DNA from: Bacillota bacterium
GTDB taxonomy: Bacteria; Bacillota; UBA4882; UBA8346
Length of the DNA: 64,000 nt
Reading direction: 5' to 3'
Assembly (NCBI GenBank): GCA_029974635.1
Contig: JARKQY010000021.1
Span: 1 to 64,000, forward strand
The notes beneath the pieces were generated by a model. The model made no database searches. It saw nothing but the letters and a program-made list of their open reading frames with translations, and was not told the DNA's origin. How positions within the stretch are numbered: the first letter of the stretch is position 1; each line of letters starts with the position of its first letter. The translations under genes were made by a program, and so were the position numbers. This document shows positions 36,236-44,462 of the stretch, one piece after another.

Positions 36236-38038
36236 ATGAGTGGCATACGGTCGTATTGTGTAATTTTACTTAGTATGGCATTGTTGGTTGCAGTTTCCGC
36301 CGGTTTTGTTTTTTCCGCCCCGGCAAGTCCGAAAAATTTCATAATTTATTTCCCCAATTGGGGAACTTATGGTGAAGCCCATAAAAACTTTACGGTTGGC
36401 AATATTCCCTGGGATAAAGTGACTGTCATCAATCATGCTTTCTTGGAAGTAAATAATGAATTTAAACTTGGTTTTACAGACGATTGGGCTGACTTGAGTA
36501 TTGTTTACCCCCATTCCGAAGAGGATGGGTTAAAAGGACATTTTGGCGAGTATAAGTATTATAAACAATTGTATCCTCAAGTAAAACTTCTGGCATCTGT
36601 GGGTGGATGGACCAGGGGTCATAATTTCCATGCCATGGCGTTAACCGCAGCAGGACGTCAAACCTTTGCCGACAGTTGTGTGGAATTTTTAGACAAATAT
36701 CCTTTCTTCGACGGAATTGACCTGGATTGGGAGTATCCCGGCGTGCACCGTGATCCGGATCCCGGGGATAAATACGATAAAGGCTGTCCCGGAGGACCAG
36801 AAGGAACTGTCAATTTCACCTTATTATTAAAAGACTTGCGGGAAACCTTCGACAAAAACGGCCTCACCGGGAAATTGCTTACGGCGGCCATTCCTGCCGG
36901 TTACGATAAACTAGCGCTGCAACAACCGAAAGAGTATCATAAATATCTTGATTTTATAAACGTGATGACTTATGACTTCCATGGCGCGGCGGATCCCGTT
37001 ACCGGCCATCTGTCACCCTTATATGCCAATCCGAAAGACACCGCTCCGCAAAAACCGGTAAATGTCAAGAAATACTATAATACTGATTACGCTATGAAAC
37101 TGTTGGTTAAACTTGGAGTACCCAAGGGAAAATTGAATGTGGGTTCTCCTTGGTACTCCCGTGGTTGGAAAAATGTAGATGGGAATACCGGTATTAACGG
37201 TTTATTCGCCAATGCCAACGGTGGCCCGGTGGGGAATTGGGATGATCCCGACAATCCAGGCGGTCAGAACTCGTACTTCCGACTGAAAGAAATGGAAACG
37301 CTGCCCGGTTTCGTAAAATACCGTGATGAAAAAAGCGGCGGGTCTCCTTGGCTGTATAATGCCGGTACTGGTGAGGTGTATACATATGAGGATGAAGTTT
37401 CCCTGGCAAAGCGGTGCGATTACATCAAGAAAAAAGGCTTCGGGGGGATTATCGTCTGGGAGATCACCGGGGATGACAAAGATTTTACCTTAACCAACCT
37501 GGTTTACAATAAATTGATTGGCTCAATTACAATACCGATTGCTGTAGATGATAAAAAAGGAGAGCAAGTGGTAGTAGATGATAAAAAAGGGGGGCAAGTG
37601 GTAAATGGAACTTTTGGTGCCGCTATAGGTAAGCCTTGGTTTTATTGGACCGAAGCTACTGCCAAACTCGCCCTTGAAAATGGCGAAGCCAAGATTTCCA
37701 TTAAAGATGAAGGCGCTGAGTATTGGAGTGTCCAATTTAATGCGGATGGAATTCGAGTGGCTAAAGATCAAACCTATGTTTTAAAATTCGATGCCCGCTC
37801 AACCGTTCCGAGAGATATTGTAGTCATAGTCGAACATAGAGTCCAACCGTTTGCCAAGCATTATGGGCCGGAAACTGTGCGTATTACAGATAAAATGACG
37901 ACGTATACTTATGAATACACCCAGAAAGAAGTGAGTGATGATGATTCCCATATAGTATTCGGTCTGGGTAAAGTTGGCAATAAAGTGGGTAAGGCCCATG
38001 ATGTCTTTATCGATAATGTGAGTTTTACATCAAAATAA
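36236..38038 (+). CDS. Secreted GH18 chitinase with C-terminal CBM4_9-like module
   Basis: An exported endo-chitinase candidate. The signal peptide spans residues 1-30. The GH18 barrel (about 32-425) has the catalytic signature DGIDLDWE with Asp159, Asp162, Asp164 and acid Glu166, plus SVGGW on strand 3 and MTYDFHG on strand 6. A short linker made of two near-identical 10-residue units (VDDKKGEQVV type) leads to a CBM4_9-like module (about 456-600). That module ends FIDNVSF, the same type found in neighbouring GH16 and stand-alone proteins. ATG 36236 has GGGAGGAGAG upstream. It opens the polysaccharide locus and its substrate is probably fungal or arthropod chitin. Confidence 0.93.
   Translation: MSGIRSYCVILLSMALLVAVSAGFVFSAPASPKNFIIYFPNWGTYGEAHKNFTVGNIPWDKVTVINHAFLEVNNEFKLGFTDDWADLSIVYPHSEEDGLKGHFGEYKYYKQLYPQVKLLASVGGWTRGHNFHAMALTAAGRQTFADSCVEFLDKYPFFDGIDLDWEYPGVHRDPDPGDKYDKGCPGGPEGTVNFTLLLKDLRETFDKNGLTGKLLTAAIPAGYDKLALQQPKEYHKYLDFINVMTYDFHGAADPVTGHLSPLYANPKDTAPQKPVNVKKYYNTDYAMKLLVKLGVPKGKLNVGSPWYSRGWKNVDGNTGINGLFANANGGPVGNWDDPDNPGGQNSYFRLKEMETLPGFVKYRDEKSGGSPWLYNAGTGEVYTYEDEVSLAKRCDYIKKKGFGGIIVWEITGDDKDFTLTNLVYNKLIGSITIPIAVDDKKGEQVVVDDKKGGQVVNGTFGAAIGKPWFYWTEATAKLALENGEAKISIKDEGAEYWSVQFNADGIRVAKDQTYVLKFDARSTVPRDIVVIVEHRVQPFAKHYGPETVRITDKMTTYTYEYTQKEVSDDDSHIVFGLGKVGNKVGKAHDVFIDNVSFTSK
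37544..37603. repeat. Two tandem 30-bp units in the GH18 linker
   Basis: Copies at 37544-37573 and 37574-37603 differ at two positions and encode a duplicated 10-residue linker unit. They are in frame and look recent. Confidence 0.85.
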
Positions 38039-38054
38039 TTTATGATTTAAAAAA

Positions 38055-38104
38055 AAGGGGGTGTCGCAAAACTGCCTTTTTAACAGTTAGCGGCACTCCC
38101 TTTT
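38055..38104 (+). terminator. Terminator after GH18 gene
   Basis: A long hairpin, GGGGGTGTCGC with GCGGCACTCCC (a few mismatches), is followed by TTTT. Confidence 0.65.
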
Positions 38105-38160
38105 CCATCCAAAAAACTAAATGTCCAGCTAAATTAAGTGATAATTTCATTAACTCAAAA

Positions 38161-38210
38161 GAGGCTGTTGTAAATAAGCTTTCAAGTTTATTTTGCAACA
38201 GTCCCTTTTT
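38161..38210 (+). terminator. Second hairpin terminator downstream of GH18
   Basis: GGCTGTTGTAAATAA pairs with TTTATTTTGCAACAGTCC around a short loop, then TTTTTATTTT. Confidence 0.7.
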
Positions 38211-38296
38211 ATTTTGGTTGGTTATCTATTTTTTGATGGTAATGCCGTAATAGATATCAAAAATAATAGAGACTTACCGATGAAAAAAATATAGTG

Positions 38297-38433
38297 TATA
38301 ATATTAATTATTCGTGCTGGGATTCTGTGCAAGTAAACTTTTTTAAGGCCAAGAACCACAATATTTTGTATTAGGTAATATTACTATATACTAAATATGC
38401 TTCGAAAGCCTATTACCCCGCACAGAATCCTAG
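38297..38433 (+). promoter_or_regulatory. Promoter and structured 5' leader of the large GH16 gene
   Basis: A -10 box TATAAT (38297-38302) precedes a near-perfect inverted repeat: CTGGGATTCTGTGC (38317-38330) with its partner (38420-38433, one wobble), enclosing 89 bases. Inside, a GCTTtcgAAAGC hairpin is visible. The ribosome site begins 17 bases after the second arm. Such a leader could act as an RNA switch or attenuator; no known riboswitch consensus was recognised. Confidence 0.55.
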
Positions 38434-38465
38434 TTAGCTTGAAAGAAAAAGGAGTGAATTTTGGG

Positions 38466-41141
38466 ATGAAGAAGTTTTTATGGGTATTGCTTATTGTTTC
38501 GTTAGTTCTTTCCGTTTCCGTATCATTAGTTGCCAAGGATGATGAATGGGAATTAGTATGGAAGGATGAATTTGAAGGCCCGAAGATCGATACTTCCAAA
38601 TGGAATTTTATCGAAAAAGGGGATGGTTTCGGCAACAACGAGTTGCAGTTTTACACCGGCAGACCGGAAAATGCGTACATAGAAAATGGTTGCCTGATCT
38701 TAAGGGCCATACCGGAAGATTATCAAGGAAATGAATATACCTCCGCCAAATTGACCACCCAAAATAAAGGAGATTGGACCTACGGCAGGTTTGAGATCAA
38801 AGCCAAAATGCCTATTGGACAGGGGCTTTGGCCGGCCATCTGGATGATGCCCACCGATGAAAAAATGTATGGCGGTTGGCCCAATTGCGGCGAGATCGAT
38901 ATTATGGAGTATCTCGGCCATAAGCCTGATACCGTATATGGAACGGTTCATTATGGCATACCTCATTCCCAATCCCAGGGAGAGCCTTATATCTTGACGA
39001 ATGGCAAGAAATTTAGCGATGATTTTCATGTTTTCGGCCTGGAATGGCTGCCGGGGGAGATCCGCTGGCTAATTGACGGCAAAGTATATCAGACCCAGAA
39101 GTATTGGTATAGCCGTGCCCCCAAAGAAGCTACCGATTTTACCTACCCGGCGCCCTTTGACCGGAATTTTTACCTGCAATTGAACCTGGCGGTGGGCGGC
39201 AATTGGCCGGGCGATCCCGACGAAACCACCGTATTTCCGCAAACCATGGCCGTAGATTATGTCAGGGTATATAAGTATACCGGGAAACTTCCCGAGGTTG
39301 AAGATATAACTTATGTTGTGCCCGAAAGTTCCGCCGGTCCGAGAACACCCATCGGAATGGGCAATTACGTTTATAACGGCAGGTTTGATCAGGGTAAAAA
39401 ACGCCTGGGTTATTGGGATTTAAGGGTCGCCAATGACGCCGCCGCTTCCATGGCGGTTGGAGTTACCCCTGAAGAGCGGGAATGCCGGATTACCATAAAA
39501 AAACCGGGTAAAGGGCCGGAATCGGTTCAACTGGTGCAGGAGCGGTTTCCCCTTGAAAATGATAACGAGTATACCTTAAAGTTTGACGCCCGGAGCATCA
39601 AAAACCGGACGATTCAAGTTGCGCTCCGGAAATCGGGTTCGAAGAGTCCCACATATCTACTGGAAAATGTAACTCTAAATGCAACAATGAAGAGTTTTTC
39701 TTATAATCTTACCATGAAGGAACCGACGGATCACGGGGTTGAACTGCAGTTCAACGTAGGAGGCAACACCGATGATGTTATTTTGGATAATATCAGCTTC
39801 GTCAAGTATCGTAAGCCTATGACGGTTAATGGCTTTACCGTTATTAACGGTCCGGATTTCTATGAAATGGAAGGAGTCCAAGCTGAAAACTGCGCTGAAG
39901 GCGGTCAAAACGTGGGCTGGATCGACACCGGTGATTGGATGAAATATGATATCGACGTAAATCAAGCCGGAAATTATCTGGCCATGTTCAGGGTGGCCAG
40001 CCAACCCGGTGGATGGGCTTCCGCTCAATTGGATACTCAAACTCCAGAAACCATATTTTGGAAAGCGGATATAATGACCGGTGCCTGGCAAAATTGGACC
40101 ACTATATCGACCAATATTTACCTAACTAAAGGGACTCATTCGTTATTTTTCGCCGGGGATCGGGTGAATCTGCACTGGATAAAATTAACTCCGAACCTGC
40201 TCAAGAACGGTACTTTCGATAAAAATACCGATACCTGGGGGAGTTTGGCCGCGGCTGCGGAAGGCGTGAAACAAACGCTAACTGCGGAACAAGGAAAGCT
40301 AAAAATCGATCTTAGTTCCGATGGGAATCAGTCTTCAGCTGCACAGGTATTTCAGGGAAATCTTAAGATTGAAAAGGGAAAAAATTACCGGGTCAGCTTC
40401 GACGCCAGTTCTTCCGTTTCTCGGGAGATCCAGGTTCTGGTCGAACAAAGCGGCGGGAATCGTGTAAAGTACGCGGAGGTTAAGACAATTCAACTCACTC
40501 CGGAGACAAAACCATACTCCCTGGAGTTCTCGATGACGGCGGAAACTGACTCCGCGGCCCGTCTGCTGTTTGCCCTGGGGAAAATGAATACCAAGGTGGG
40601 GGCCAAACATACCATATATATTGATAACGTATGTTTAGGCCAGATTGACGCAGTAACGGAAAAGCCTGCAAAACCCGTTGAAGTTGTTGCCGTTGATCAG
40701 ATTAAAGGCGGAACATTTGATAGCGATGATTATGATTGGCTATTCTGGACAGGAGCATCGGCATTCAATATAGTTGAGAAAGGTGAAGCCAAAATAGTCA
40801 TCAATCATGCCGGCAATGAAACCTGGAGTGTTCAATATGTCCAGGAGGACTTGCAGTTGGTCAAAGGACAGACTTACGTCATCAAATTTGACGCTCGCTC
40901 AACGATTGCCCGTGATATTCAAGTAATCATGGAGTTTAACGGCGCTCCGTATACTAAGTATTTCGGCCCCAAGGCTGTCAGTCTGACAACCAAGATGAAT
41001 ACTTATACCTATGAGTTCACCATGGACGCCGCAACCGATTTCAAAGCGCATCTGGTATTTGCCCTGGGTAAGGTTGGAAATACACCCAGTTCGTCTCATA
41101 ACGTGTTTATTGACAATGTAAGTTTAACGCTGAAAAAATAA
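38466..41141 (+). CDS. Secreted multidomain GH16 beta-glucanase (laminarinase type)
   Basis: An 891-residue exported enzyme. The signal peptide is residues 1-24. The GH16 domain (about 28-278) carries nucleophile Glu143, Asp145 and acid/base Glu148 in GEIDIME, as in endo-beta-1,3-glucanases. It is followed by a CBM4_9-like module (about 298-448), a CBM6 (about 455-575, FYEMEGVQAENCAEGGQNVGWID) and two more CBM4_9-like modules (about 578-728 and 742-891). The last closely resembles the stand-alone proteins downstream. The ATG at 38466 has GGAGTGA 8 bases upstream; a longer reading from 38397 crosses a leader hairpin. Four binding modules suggest attack on insoluble glucan. Confidence 0.93.
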   Translation: MKKFLWVLLIVSLVLSVSVSLVAKDDEWELVWKDEFEGPKIDTSKWNFIEKGDGFGNNELQFYTGRPENAYIENGCLILRAIPEDYQGNEYTSAKLTTQNKGDWTYGRFEIKAKMPIGQGLWPAIWMMPTDEKMYGGWPNCGEIDIMEYLGHKPDTVYGTVHYGIPHSQSQGEPYILTNGKKFSDDFHVFGLEWLPGEIRWLIDGKVYQTQKYWYSRAPKEATDFTYPAPFDRNFYLQLNLAVGGNWPGDPDETTVFPQTMAVDYVRVYKYTGKLPEVEDITYVVPESSAGPRTPIGMGNYVYNGRFDQGKKRLGYWDLRVANDAAASMAVGVTPEERECRITIKKPGKGPESVQLVQERFPLENDNEYTLKFDARSIKNRTIQVALRKSGSKSPTYLLENVTLNATMKSFSYNLTMKEPTDHGVELQFNVGGNTDDVILDNISFVKYRKPMTVNGFTVINGPDFYEMEGVQAENCAEGGQNVGWIDTGDWMKYDIDVNQAGNYLAMFRVASQPGGWASAQLDTQTPETIFWKADIMTGAWQNWTTISTNIYLTKGTHSLFFAGDRVNLHWIKLTPNLLKNGTFDKNTDTWGSLAAAAEGVKQTLTAEQGKLKIDLSSDGNQSSAAQVFQGNLKIEKGKNYRVSFDASSSVSREIQVLVEQSGGNRVKYAEVKTIQLTPETKPYSLEFSMTAETDSAARLLFALGKMNTKVGAKHTIYIDNVCLGQIDAVTEKPAKPVEVVAVDQIKGGTFDSDDYDWLFWTGASAFNIVEKGEAKIVINHAGNETWSVQYVQEDLQLVKGQTYVIKFDARSTIARDIQVIMEFNGAPYTKYFGPKAVSLTTKMNTYTYEFTMDAATDFKAHLVFALGKVGNTPSSSHNVFIDNVSLTLKK

Positions 41142-41153
41142 TTTAGGCTTGTT

Positions 41154-41196
41154 AAACCTGTAGTCCGGCGAAAGCCGGACTACAGGTTTGGATTTT
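41154..41196 (+). terminator. Perfect 16-bp hairpin with GAAA loop
   Basis: AAACCTGTAGTCCGGC (41154-41169), loop GAAA, then the exact complement (41174-41189). Only a weak T-run follows, so besides ending transcription it may be a repeated extragenic palindrome. Confidence 0.65.
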
Positions 41197-41287
41197 GTGT
41201 AATCGTTATTTTCTTGTCAATGGATTAATAGGCACCATTGAAATACGGATTTTCAATCAAAAAAAAATTTTTATGGCAGTTTTATAT

Positions 41288-41358
41288 CGTTAACATTAAC
41301 GAAAATTATTCCTATGAAAGTCAAATGGATTGCTTTTGAATTGTGTAAACGTTATAAT
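41288..41358 (+). promoter_or_regulatory. Promoter with LacI/CcpA-like operators before the CBM-only gene
   Basis: TTGCTT (41330-41335), 17 bases, then TATAAT (41353-41358). TGTAAACGTTATAA (41343-41356) lies between and over the -10 box and matches the CcpA cre consensus at 13 of 14 positions. A perfect 14-bp dyad CGTTAACATTAACG (41288-41301) lies upstream. Sugar-responsive repression is likely. Confidence 0.6.
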
Positions 41359-41473
41359 AAATGGTAAAGTAGTTGGTTTCAATTTTTGAAAGGGGGGAAC
41401 CGGGAGTTTACAGAATTTTAGAAGCGAACTTAATGAAAAATTTTGAAAGAAAAATTGAAAGGGGAGTCTCGCG

Positions 41474-42016
41474 TTGTTGAAAAAAATCTTTACGTTATTG
41501 GCAATCATTGCTTTGGTTGTAGTACCGGTTTGTTCCGCGGCTGAAATAGCCGAGAGCGAACAGGTTAAGAACGGAACGTTCGATACTAATTATGCTCCTT
41601 GGGATTTTATGATCGAGGCCGGTGGCGATGCCAATGCATCCGTTGTGAATGGTGAGTTAAAAATCCATGTGGCGAGTATTGGAAAGGAATACTGGAGTGT
41701 CCGGATCACCCACGAGAAGATCCAGTATGTAAAAGGGCAGACTTATGTTGTCAAGTTTGACGCCCGTTCTACAACACCCGGAACGATTGCTTTAGTGGCC
41801 GAAGCCAATTTTGAACCCTGGAACAACACTTATCTCAGGGTGCTAGATGTCGCGCTCACCGATAAGATGGCTACCTATACTTATGAATTTACCATGAAAA
41901 ATCCGCGTGACAACAGAGCCCGTCTGGTGTTTTGCTTTGGAAAATGCGATGAAAATAGTCCCAAGGGAGAACATGATATCTATCTGGATAATATCAGCTT
42001 AACAGTGAAAAAGTAA
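41474..42016 (+). CDS. Secreted stand-alone CBM4_9-like carbohydrate-binding protein
   Basis: A signal peptide (about 1-23, ending CSAAE) is followed by one binding module of about 150 residues and nothing else. Shared features with the modules on the GH18 and GH16 enzymes are VKNGTFDTNYAPW at the start, YVVKFDARSTTPG, TYTYEFTM and a final IYLDNISLTVKK. No catalytic domain is present. It could coat glucan or chitin, act as a cell-surface or released lectin, or help enzymes bind. TTG 41474 (or 41477) has GGGGAG upstream. Confidence 0.85.
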   Translation: MLKKIFTLLAIIALVVVPVCSAAEIAESEQVKNGTFDTNYAPWDFMIEAGGDANASVVNGELKIHVASIGKEYWSVRITHEKIQYVKGQTYVVKFDARSTTPGTIALVAEANFEPWNNTYLRVLDVALTDKMATYTYEFTMKNPRDNRARLVFCFGKCDENSPKGEHDIYLDNISLTVKK

Positions 42017-42037
42017 TTCCGTCTCAAATCATTATTA

Positions 42038-42072
42038 AAGCCTGCTGCCACTTTGGCCTGCAGGTTTTTAAA
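42038..42072 (+). terminator. Terminator after first CBM-only gene
   Basis: CCTGC (42041-42045) with GCAGG (42060-42064), extended by weaker pairs, then TTTTTAAATTT. Confidence 0.6.
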
Positions 42073-42265
42073 TTTACATTTGATTATATGTTTGCGTTTT
42101 CCATTTTTTCAACCATTAATTCCAAAAAAAGAAGAAGTTGTTTTTTCAAATAAAAATAGATATAATAGAAAAGAGAGCTTTTCATCTTGTAATAAGGAGG
42201 GATTGGTTGATTCTTTTGGTTACACTAACATTTCCAGATTAATCAAATTTAAGGGGGAGATTTAT

Positions 42266-42787
42266 TTGGGCAAGAAAGTTTTAGGATTGTTGATTTTGGC
42301 TATTTGCACCATGTTCTTAGTAATGCCGATTCATGCTGAAGAGCTCATTCAAAACGGTACTTTTGATGAAAATACTGATAACTGGGTACATTGGGCAGGT
42401 GGCGGCGGGGATGTTTCTATAGCGGCGGAAAACGGTGAAGCGAGACTAAAAATCAACAATACGGGTAATGAAGTCTGGACTGTTCAGTTCAGACAGAATA
42501 TCTCAATAGTTGCCGGCACTACCTATGTTATTAAATTTGATGCCCGTTCAACCACTCCCAGAACCATTCGTTTTATGCTGGAAAGAAGCGGGGGAGCCCA
42601 GCCTTATCCAGTCTACTATGGTCCTGTAGATGTAGACTTAACAACCGAAATGGCAACCTATACTTTCGAGGGCACTGTAGAAATCACCGAACCCAATGCT
42701 CATCTCATTTTTTGTCTTGGCAAAGTAGGTAGAATCGGTAGAGTACATACGGTTTACTTAGACAATGTCAGTATAACTACGAAATAA
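42266..42787 (+). CDS. Second secreted stand-alone CBM4_9-like protein
   Basis: A 173-residue exported binding protein with a signal peptide (1-26, ending MPIHAEE), then one module with NGTFDENTDNWVHW, YVIKFDARSTTPR and VYLDNVSITTK. It is a paralogue of the protein just upstream and of the modules at the C termini of the GH18 and GH16 enzymes. The start is TTG 42266 with GGGGGAGA 5 bases upstream. A longer frame from 42053 runs through the preceding terminator and is rejected. It probably binds the same polysaccharide. Confidence 0.83.
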   Translation: MGKKVLGLLILAICTMFLVMPIHAEELIQNGTFDENTDNWVHWAGGGGDVSIAAENGEARLKINNTGNEVWTVQFRQNISIVAGTTYVIKFDARSTTPRTIRFMLERSGGAQPYPVYYGPVDVDLTTEMATYTFEGTVEITEPNAHLIFCLGKVGRIGRVHTVYLDNVSITTK

Positions 42788-43150
42788 GTATTTTGTTTTT
42801 ATTGATTGTATTAGTTGAAATAAGTTTTGCATAAATATCAAAGCCTGATATTATTCGGCTTAATAATATTAGTGGTTATTCGCGCAATTAGCGATTAATA
42901 GAAAGATTTAGAAACCACGAATGGCCGCTAATGGCCACGAATAAAGTTCAATTATTTAATTTAACTATCATAACAGTTAATCGCCTGCGGTCAGAATTGA
43001 CAGCAGGTTTTTTATGCAATTTCAAATACAAAATCATACACTTTAAAGTGTAGCTAGCACGAGACCCTTGTGATTAAAATAAAAACTGAAATGATGGAGC
43101 CTCATATCATAACCATATTATTAATTATCCCGGAGCGCTCACGGTTTTAT
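42788..43150. other. Intergenic region with terminator, short repeat and palindrome
   Basis: The region holds a degenerate direct repeat (CCACGAATGGCC, then GGCCACGAAT at about 42915-42945). A terminator follows at 42984-43014 (GCCTGC / GCAGG then TTTTTTAT). A perfect 16-bp palindrome, TACACTTTAAAGTGTA, lies at 43037-43052. No gene is visible. Confidence 0.55.
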
Positions 43151-43200
43151 TTGACAACACTTTGGTGGTATAATATAATAAACTTATAAAAACGTTTACA
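43151..43200 (+). promoter_or_regulatory. Sigma-A promoter and operator of the first lacI-type gene
   Basis: A consensus TTGACA (43151-43156), 17-bp spacer and TATAAT (43174-43179) are followed by AAAAACGTTTACA (43188-43200), a LacI/CcpA-type half-palindrome with central CG placed at the transcription start. The position fits autorepression. Confidence 0.75.
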
Positions 43201-43213
43201 TTGAGGGGTCCAA

Positions 43214-44224
43214 ATGGCGCTTACCATTAAAGACGTGGCAAAAAAGGCCGGGGTATCCATCGCCACTGTTTCCAGAGTGTTGAACAACAAGGATCGGGTG
43301 AAGGATGAAACCCGGGAAAAAATTATGGCCATTGTTAATGAAATGAATTATGTCACCAATTTTTCCGCCAAAACGTTGCGCCAGAATAAATCGAATGTTA
43401 TCGGAGTCATTGTGCAAGGGGTATCCATTTCATTTTACGCGGAAATTGTCAAAGGAATTGAAAATAAGGCCAATGAATACGATCTCAGGTTAATCGTCTG
43501 TGATTCCGAGAATAGTGTTGAAAAAGAAAAAGATTTTGTAAGATTTTTATATGATCGCAGTGTCGACGGTATGATATTTATTGTTCCCCAAATGCCCTCT
43601 GAAGATATTGTCAAGATACATCAAGATAACTATCCCATCGTAGTCTTTGGCAGCAACATGCAAGAATATAATATTCCTTCCATTACCGTTGATAACCGGC
43701 TGGGGGCCATTCTGGCCGTCCGGCATTTATATTCCCACGGTTTCACAAAAATCGCTTTCATTGGCAGTATCGAAGATGAACATAATAGCGACCGCCGTGA
43801 AAGATTGCAAGGCTACCGGGATGCTTTGAAGGAGTGTCAACTCGAGCTATTACCCGAATACATTGAAAACGGGTTGTATTACGAAGAGACCGCCAGTGGG
43901 GCTTTTATCCGTCTGATGAAACTTCCCAACCCGCCGGATGCCGTCTTTTGTGGTAACGACGAAATGGCTTTGGGAGTGCTCAAAACTGCCAAGAAGATGG
44001 GCATTAGCATACCCGAACAAATTGGCTTGGTGGGATTTGATAACATTCGGATCTGCCAATATACCAGCCCGGCATTGACCACTATCAATCAGCCAACCCA
44101 TAATATCGGTGTTTTGTGTTGTGAAAAGTTGATATACAGTCTCAATGACAAAGGAAAGGATGCTAAGTATACCAATTTGGTTTTACAGCCGGAGTTAATT
44201 ATCCGTGAATCGTGTGGTTGTTGA
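43214..44224 (+). CDS. LacI/GalR family transcriptional regulator
   Basis: 336 residues. The N-terminal helix-turn-helix (1-55, TIKDVAKKAGVSIATVSRVLNNKDRV) and hinge helix are followed by a periplasmic-binding-like sugar domain ending LIIRESCGC. The sugar ligand is not readable but is presumably a glucan breakdown product. A strong promoter with an overlapping AACGTT operator lies upstream, so autorepression is likely. The downstream GH30 and GH81 genes, which have similar CG-centred operators, are the probable regulon. A second regulator at 60.9 kb is a paralogue with an extra domain. Confidence 0.93.
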   Translation: MALTIKDVAKKAGVSIATVSRVLNNKDRVKDETREKIMAIVNEMNYVTNFSAKTLRQNKSNVIGVIVQGVSISFYAEIVKGIENKANEYDLRLIVCDSENSVEKEKDFVRFLYDRSVDGMIFIVPQMPSEDIVKIHQDNYPIVVFGSNMQEYNIPSITVDNRLGAILAVRHLYSHGFTKIAFIGSIEDEHNSDRRERLQGYRDALKECQLELLPEYIENGLYYEETASGAFIRLMKLPNPPDAVFCGNDEMALGVLKTAKKMGISIPEQIGLVGFDNIRICQYTSPALTTINQPTHNIGVLCCEKLIYSLNDKGKDAKYTNLVLQPELIIRESCGC

Positions 44225-44360
44225 ATTTAATCAGCTTAATTAATGTATTGACGTTTTATGAAATATACCTTAATATTAATGAGTAAGTAAATTATTCCAA
44301 AAACAAGCTAATTTATAACTTTGGAGAGTTAGCGGAGAAAATAATTGGTTTATGGTTATT

Positions 44361-44410
44361 TAAAAACGATTTTATACATAATTTAAAACATATTGCTGTT
44401 GACGTCAACA
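44361..44410 (+). promoter_or_regulatory. Operator candidates before the GH30 gene
   Basis: AAAAACGATTTTAT (44362-44375) resembles the LacI-type sites at 43188 and 62581. TGTTGACGTCAACA (44397-44410) is a perfect 14-bp palindrome. Both lie within about 100 bases of the start codon. Confidence 0.55.
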
Positions 44411-44462
44411 ATTTATGCAATGTCATAAATTCAAATCTAATATTAATAAAAAGGGGTACATC

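Noticed and set aside
42053-42265. Upstream extension of the second CBM-only protein by 71 residues
   Set aside because: It would run through a terminator and hide a clear signal peptide behind TTG 42266 with a strong GGGGGAGA site.
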